Shown here in pieces: positions 59,110 through 62,519 of a stretch of DNA of 62,519 nt (positions within the stretch are counted from its first letter, which is position 1; every line of letters starts with the position of its first letter). Source of the stretch: an uncultured delta proteobacterium (GTDB lineage Bacteria; Desulfobacterota; Syntrophia; Syntrophales; UBA8958); contig CAISJV010000049.1 of the NCBI GenBank assembly GCA_903885795.1, forward strand, positions 1 to 62,519, given 5' to 3'. The position numbers were made by a program, and so were the translations under genes. The notes under the pieces were generated by a model that was given only the letters and a program-made list of their open reading frames with translations, had not been told where the DNA came from and ran no database searches.

Positions 59110-59949
59110 ATGACAATGCAAGAAGCGATCAAACTGTTCAATAATTATCTCCATTCAAACCATAAAAAACGGACCATTGACAGTTATGTTCATGTGCTTG
59201 GCCGGTTTGAAATGATTCACGCGCAGAGGGAGCTGGATTCCATTGGTTCCGATGAAATCTATACCTTTCTGGAAACACTAACGCAGGATCTTGCAAAATC
59301 AACCCGAAGACTCCGATATGCCCAGTTAAAATCCTTTTATAACTTCATAATCGACCGGTGTTCGCTGAACATGAGGAATCCATGCAACACGGCGTTGCTC
59401 AGAAAATCCTATCGAACGCCAAAGCAGGTGTCGCGCAAGATTCTCGAACGGGAAACGGTGGATGAGATGATCTATAATACGAAAGGACAGAGAGACCGGT
59501 TGATATTGGAACTTCAGGCAAGATGCGGATTAAGGATTGGCGAATTGCTGAAGATAAAAGTGTCGGATGTCTCAGATAGAACCATTACCCTGCGAAATCC
59601 GAAATCCGGCAAAGAAACAGAACTGGCTTATATGCCGGAGAACGTTTCAAAAAAGCTGACAAAGTATATCAAGGATAATTCCCTGCAAGCTGATGACCGC
59701 CCATTTCCCATATGTTATTCAACAGCAAGAACTCTTGTCAGGCGGCGAGGAGAAAAAGTAAATGTCCGTATTTCTCCCCATGATCTCCGGAGATACTCGG
59801 CCACTTATGCAAGCAGAAACGGTGTGCCTCTGGAAGTCGTATCGAAGGTAATCTTACGGCACCAGGATTTAAAAACCACGCAGGTCTACCTCGGCAAGAT
59901 CAGCGATTCCGAAGCGATCCGATGGATGGACATCCTGCATGGGAAGTAG
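59110..59949 (+). CDS. Tyrosine-type site-specific recombinase/integrase
   Basis: A 279-residue recombinase. The N-terminal SAM-like core-binding domain (MQEAIKLFNNYLHSNHKKRTIDSYVHVLG) is followed by a catalytic domain with the expected residues: Arg in ARCGLRIGELLKIK, Lys in NPKSGKETEL, HDLRR (His-x-x-Arg), His in LRHQD, and the nucleophile in TTQVYLGK. It lacks the extra helix that marks integron integrases, so it is not an obvious IntI. The size is short, nearer XerC/D or small phage-type enzymes. AT-rich surroundings, a nearby HTH gene and flanking 15-base repeats suggest a small integrated element. Confidence 0.88.
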   Translation: MTMQEAIKLFNNYLHSNHKKRTIDSYVHVLGRFEMIHAQRELDSIGSDEIYTFLETLTQDLAKSTRRLRYAQLKSFYNFIIDRCSLNMRNPCNTALLRKSYRTPKQVSRKILERETVDEMIYNTKGQRDRLILELQARCGLRIGELLKIKVSDVSDRTITLRNPKSGKETELAYMPENVSKKLTKYIKDNSLQADDRPFPICYSTARTLVRRRGEKVNVRISPHDLRRYSATYASRNGVPLEVVSKVILRHQDLKTTQVYLGKISDSEAIRWMDILHGK

Positions 59950-60128
59950 GATTGTCCAGCATAACCAGCAGGAACATTGAGGTCTTTGGGATTCATAAAT
60001 GCATCTTAACGTCCAATGTGCTTAAGCTTATTCGAGTATATAGATTGTTATTTTACTTCCTTTTCCACAAATCATCGATCTCGGCGATGAAGAAATATGG
60101 TGGATCTATCCATCTTATTTATTCAGGT

Positions 60129-60157
60129 TTTGACAAATCAGCTGATTCTTGATACAA
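60129..60157 (+). promoter_or_regulatory. Promoter with palindromic operator for the DUF4258/YgiT-like pair
   Basis: TTGACA (60129-60134), a 17-base spacer and TACAAA (60152-60157). The spacer contains a perfect 12-base palindrome, AATCAGCTGATT (60135-60146), well placed for repression. Confidence 0.6.
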
Positions 60158-60182
60158 ATCCAGCAACAGGAAAATTGATTCC

Positions 60183-60491
60183 ATGATCGATGATATCAAG
60201 CAAAAGACTGCAACCGGGCAGTATGAATATTCAAAACATGCGGTTGATCAGACCATCAAACGACGAATCGCCGTCCATGAGATAGCCGAGGCCATTGCAT
60301 CACAAAGCATGATCATTGAGGATTATCCTGATGACAAGTACGGCCCAAGCTGCTTGATATTAGGCTTTACGGAAGCAGGTCGACCGTTGCATATACAGTG
60401 TAGCTATCCAGATCGTTCGCTTGTGAAAATCATAACGGCTTATGAGCCCGATACAGAGCTATGGATCGACTATAAGATCAGGAGGAAATAA
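60183..60491 (+). CDS. DUF4258-domain protein, toxin-like
   Basis: A 102-residue protein. EYSKHAVDQTIKRRIAVHEIAEAIASQ and IEDYPDDKYGPSCLILGF.EAGRPLH match the DUF4258 pattern, a RelE/BrnT-like fold found as the first gene of candidate toxin-antitoxin pairs. The YDDKYGPSCL region and the C-terminal KIITAYEPDTELW fit a small RNase-type fold, but catalytic residues are not defined. It lies 4 bases ahead of a YgiT-like gene and has its own promoter with a palindromic operator. Confidence 0.72.
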   Translation: MIDDIKQKTATGQYEYSKHAVDQTIKRRIAVHEIAEAIASQSMIIEDYPDDKYGPSCLILGFTEAGRPLHIQCSYPDRSLVKIITAYEPDTELWIDYKIRRK

Positions 60492-60495
60492 AGCG

Positions 60496-60735
60496 ATGGG
60501 AAGCGCAATCAAGGAAACATATAGAGAGCAGTACGTAACGTATACGATAGAGATGGATGGGAAATTTTACCTCGTAGAGCATGTTCCAGCCAAGGTATGC
60601 TTGGAGACGGGGGAACAGTATTTTGCCCCGGAGACAGTTGATAAAATTCAGAAGATCATCTGGGGGAAAAAAAAGCCGATCAAGTTTATCGAAACGCCTG
60701 TTTACGAGTTCGGGTTAGCCGCTACGAGTTCCTAA
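60496..60735 (+). CDS. YgiT-like antitoxin-type protein lacking zinc ligands
   Basis: A 79-residue protein. The block VEHVPAKVCLETGEQYFAPETVDKIQKII matches the YgiT/MqsA N-terminal domain, which normally binds zinc through two CxxC pairs. Here the first pair is missing and the second is reduced to one cysteine (VCLETGE), so zinc binding is probably lost. No C-terminal HTH is present. Paired with DUF4258, it would be the antitoxin. The ATG at 60496 has AGGAGG nine bases upstream. The frame opens earlier, but the extension is in the preceding gene. Confidence 0.7.
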   Translation: MGSAIKETYREQYVTYTIEMDGKFYLVEHVPAKVCLETGEQYFAPETVDKIQKIIWGKKKPIKFIETPVYEFGLAATSS

Positions 60736-61064
60736 CCACAGATCCCCCCTTTAGGTATGTGAATGGGAGCATAACAAACGATATATAAAATGTCCTGCAT
60801 TCATCAAATAATATCCTCTCGATATTAACCAAATGTGTATTTTGGGACCGCCGTAAGTCATTATTCTATGAACCGCGCACTCATTCAGTACAAATCAAAT
60901 CGAGACGCAAAATAACCGGACAAATCTATGAAAATCGTTTTGAAACGAGCACTTCCTTGCCAATCAAAATCCCTTTGCTGTTTTCAATATGACCTTTATT
61001 TTCCAAATATCAATTGGACATAAAAAAGGTGACCCTTGTCTAATTAATCGCTCTCTGAGGCAGA
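60736..61064. other. AT-rich intergenic region
   Basis: About 330 bases between convergent genes. It contains the second copy of the CCGGACAA motif (60914-60929) and a palindrome CGTTTTGAAACG just after it. GCATAACAAACG near 60770 resembles an attC left end, but no right end follows. No gene. Confidence 0.4.
60914..60929. repeat. 16-bp motif, second copy
   Basis: AACCGGACAAATCTAT, one base different from 113-128. No transposase or clear ends nearby. Confidence 0.25.
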
Positions 61065-62198
61065 TCATTCGACCAATGGGTCAAGACGGTCTGCCTGTTT
61101 AGTGGCCCACGTAAGCCATTGCTGGAGCTTACTGTCGGGTTTTATTTCTCCGTATTTCTGAATCCCCCATTTCTTAACAGCATCGATGTATGAACGGATC
61201 TGCTGGCTTCGCTGCCAAGACGCAACCTCCCTGTCCAGGACCTTCATTTTTTCCTCTTCCTCCCGCCTGATCCTCTCCGATTCTTCCCTCCGGCGCCGTT
61301 CCTCCTGCCATTGAAGCTCTCGCCGTTCCCTCTCAGCGCGCAGATGCTTTATGGCTATTGCTGACTTGATCAGGCCTCCGACAAACGAATTCAGACAGTC
61401 CTCCAGCCGCTGGTTCTTTCCATCCGACCATGTCTTGCGGATATTCAAGGCATCATCGTTCTTAATCCTCAGGAATAATATCCCATTCGGAGAATAGTCA
61501 TATTCCTGTGTGCGATACATCCAGGGGTGCTTTTCTTTTTCTTTCATTTGGGCAGCGGTCAATTTTCTCTCGGTGCGGTTGAGGTCTTCATTGAGGGCGA
61601 ATTTTATAACTTCATCCATGACCGATATGGAAGTGGAAAACGGCGGCTCTTTCGCAACAGATATATCGAACCCCCTGGTCTCCAAGGCTTTGACAAGTGT
61701 GTCCATAATGAGCATGGCTCGATCAATACTATCCTGCCCCACGTTTATATCAAGGCAGCCTCGTGCCCTCGGCTGCTTCAAACCTCTATCATCGACCTTA
61801 GCCCCTATCAAGCTCCTCTGGGTCATCGCGATCAAGGAATGAGGGGAATCCAACGAAGGCGGAACCGTAATTTTGTTCTCGGGTAGTCTTTCGGCCGTGA
61901 TTAAGTCACATGTTTCGTGGTCTTGTTCGGCATCCATCCGGGGCTTCGACGTTCTGTTTATATATGTGCCCGTGGCATTTAATTTCTTAGTCGGTCGTAA
62001 AGGGGGCACAGGCATCTTCAACCCTTTCTTCTTCATCTGCCAATATCCCCTGCTGGGCACAGGAATTTCCAGCCTCTCGCAGATTTTTCCCAAACCACGA
62101 TCAGACAGTCCGTACTCCCGTGCAAGCTTGGATACGGGCTCAGACCAGACCATTTTGTATAACTCCTCACGCTTCAGAAAAATTGTTTTATTATCCAT
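61065..62198 (-). CDS. HTH-containing protein of a mobile region, function unknown
   Basis: A 377-residue protein. The N-terminal part (LKREELYKMVWSEPVSKLAREYGLSDRGLGKICERLEIPVPSRGYW) is a helix-turn-helix of the type seen in many accessory-region proteins, with a conserved PSRGYWQ tail to the domain. A long charged coiled coil (RERRELQWQEERRRREESER) lies near residues 270-330, and the C-terminus has no recognised domain. The ATG at 62198 has GGAG ten bases upstream; an in-frame start at 62255 has none. Likely a DNA-binding or structural protein of an integrated element. Confidence 0.65.
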   Translation of the reverse strand: MDNKTIFLKREELYKMVWSEPVSKLAREYGLSDRGLGKICERLEIPVPSRGYWQMKKKGLKMPVPPLRPTKKLNATGTYINRTSKPRMDAEQDHETCDLITAERLPENKITVPPSLDSPHSLIAMTQRSLIGAKVDDRGLKQPRARGCLDINVGQDSIDRAMLIMDTLVKALETRGFDISVAKEPPFSTSISVMDEVIKFALNEDLNRTERKLTAAQMKEKEKHPWMYRTQEYDYSPNGILFLRIKNDDALNIRKTWSDGKNQRLEDCLNSFVGGLIKSAIAIKHLRAERERRELQWQEERRRREESERIRREEEEKMKVLDREVASWQRSQQIRSYIDAVKKWGIQKYGEIKPDSKLQQWLTWATKQADRLDPLVE

Positions 62199-62264
62199 CT
62201 GTTTCTTCTCCCCGATAAGTTTAATGCGACAAATATACACGTTTTCCGCATCCAAAAGGCTATC

Positions 62265-62519
62265 ATGATAATAATTTTCAAAACATTATATTTTTTTATC
62301 ACAACTAAGGCATGGTTAGTCGATCAACAAGACGCGCTCAACCGATGCTTGGGCGTTTCTCATTCAAATACAAAGCGTGACTTTGACGATCGTGCCATGG
62401 CATTGAATATGGGGGGAAAGTCGCAATTTTCAGAGATTGATTTTTCTGATGACCGAGGGTATCGTCATTTCACTGAACTCATGGAGACGATTATCTTTAT
62501 GAATATTCTCCATTTTCAG
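62265..62519 (+). CDS. Start of an unidentified gene, cut by the window end
   Basis: An open frame of 85 codons runs from the ATG at 62265 past the window edge. The product (ITTKAWLVDQQDALNRCLGV, then a FSDDRGYRHF-type stretch) has plausible composition but matches no family I know. It is divergent from the HTH gene. A start further in, such as the ATG at 62398, is equally possible. The right 15-base repeat (62363-62377) falls inside it. Confidence 0.4.
   Translation, partial: MIIIFKTLYFFITTKAWLVDQQDALNRCLGVSHSNTKRDFDDRAMALNMGGKSQFSEIDFSDDRGYRHFTELMETIIFMNILHFQ
62363..62377 (+). repeat. 15-base direct repeat, right copy (possible att site)
   Basis: Identical to 58868-58882 (TTCAAATACAAAGCG). 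If these are attachment sites, the element between them is about 3.5 kb and the truncated gene here would be its target. Confidence 0.35.

Noticed and set aside
59110-59949. The tyrosine recombinase as the missing integron integrase
   Set aside because: It is 25 kb from the cassette array and I cannot see the additional helix motif that marks IntI proteins. A general integrase is the better reading.
60768-60785. GCATAACAAACG as the left end of another attC
   Set aside because: No GTTRRRY core follows in the next 150 bases and no cassette gene shares its boundary.
1-62519. CRISPR arrays, rRNA operons and complete insertion sequences
   Set aside because: No regularly spaced direct repeats, no rRNA-like sequence and no transposase reading frame were seen on either strand.

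Overview
The window reads as a chromosome segment of a Gram-negative, probably deltaproteobacterial (Desulfobacterota, Syntrophales-like) organism. This is inferred from family content, several dispersed palindromic repeat families of the kind common in that group, and a likely selenoprotein. No marker gene in the window fixes the species. Base composition is mostly moderately GC-rich. AT-richer islands lie at about 30.4-34.5 kb, 43.1-43.6 kb, 49.8-50.3 kb and 58.8-62.5 kb.

Layout. 0-13.7 kb holds mixed chromosomal genes. They are a CcdA/TlpA thiol-redox pair with an S9 peptidase, a MoxR ATPase/CoxE-like VWA pair, a MarR regulator with an atypical acyl-CoA dehydrogenase, a SUMF1-domain protein, a minus-strand group (two methyltransferases, a YdjC-type deacetylase, a glycosyltransferase), and a CxxCxxCC protein. 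13.8-30.4 kb is a complete Wzx/Wzy-type exopolysaccharide locus. It has a TPR protein, an initiating sugar-phosphate transferase and a GT4 enzyme on the minus strand. Divergently there are an outer-membrane export lipoprotein, a chain-length protein, a CpsD-like ATPase, a polymerase/ligase, four further glycosyltransferases, a DegT aminotransferase and a flippase. 30.4-34.4 kb is a small integron-type cassette array without an integrase. Its attC-like sites separate a GIY-YIG/DUF4357 protein, an EVE-HNH endonuclease, a decayed toxin-antitoxin pair, VapBC, a flavoprotein fragment and a SnoaL-like lipoprotein.

34.5-41 kb carries a secreted protein with a GH9 lipoprotein, a GT2 enzyme, an HhH protein and mnmG. 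41.1-46.2 kb has a serine hydrolase, a pyrimidine-dimer glycosylase behind a three-hairpin leader, a lipocalin, an O6-alkylguanine methyltransferase, a lipid kinase and a TIGR01212 radical-SAM protein. 46.4-52.6 kb is minus-strand: recD2 with an unknown conserved protein, a SUEL-lectin-like secreted protein, a tRNA-like 3' fragment with a terminator, an OmpA-family protein and a frameshifted secreted gene. At 52.9 kb an OsmC-family gene carries an in-frame TGA at the conserved cysteine, followed by a SECIS-like hairpin. It is followed by a tightly packed run: hisH, hisF, a THI5/NMT1-like binding protein and a Cache-HAMP-SpoIIE phosphatase, then a zinc alcohol dehydrogenase. The last 3.7 kb holds a tyrosine recombinase, a DUF4258/YgiT-like toxin-antitoxin-type pair, an HTH protein and the start of an unknown gene, possibly bounded by a 15-bp direct repeat.

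The most notable items are the OsmC-like selenoprotein candidate, the attC cassette array with nuclease cargo, a 125-bp repeat whose two copies both begin at a stop codon in the same orientation, and a palindromic repeat inserted in frame within a methyltransferase.
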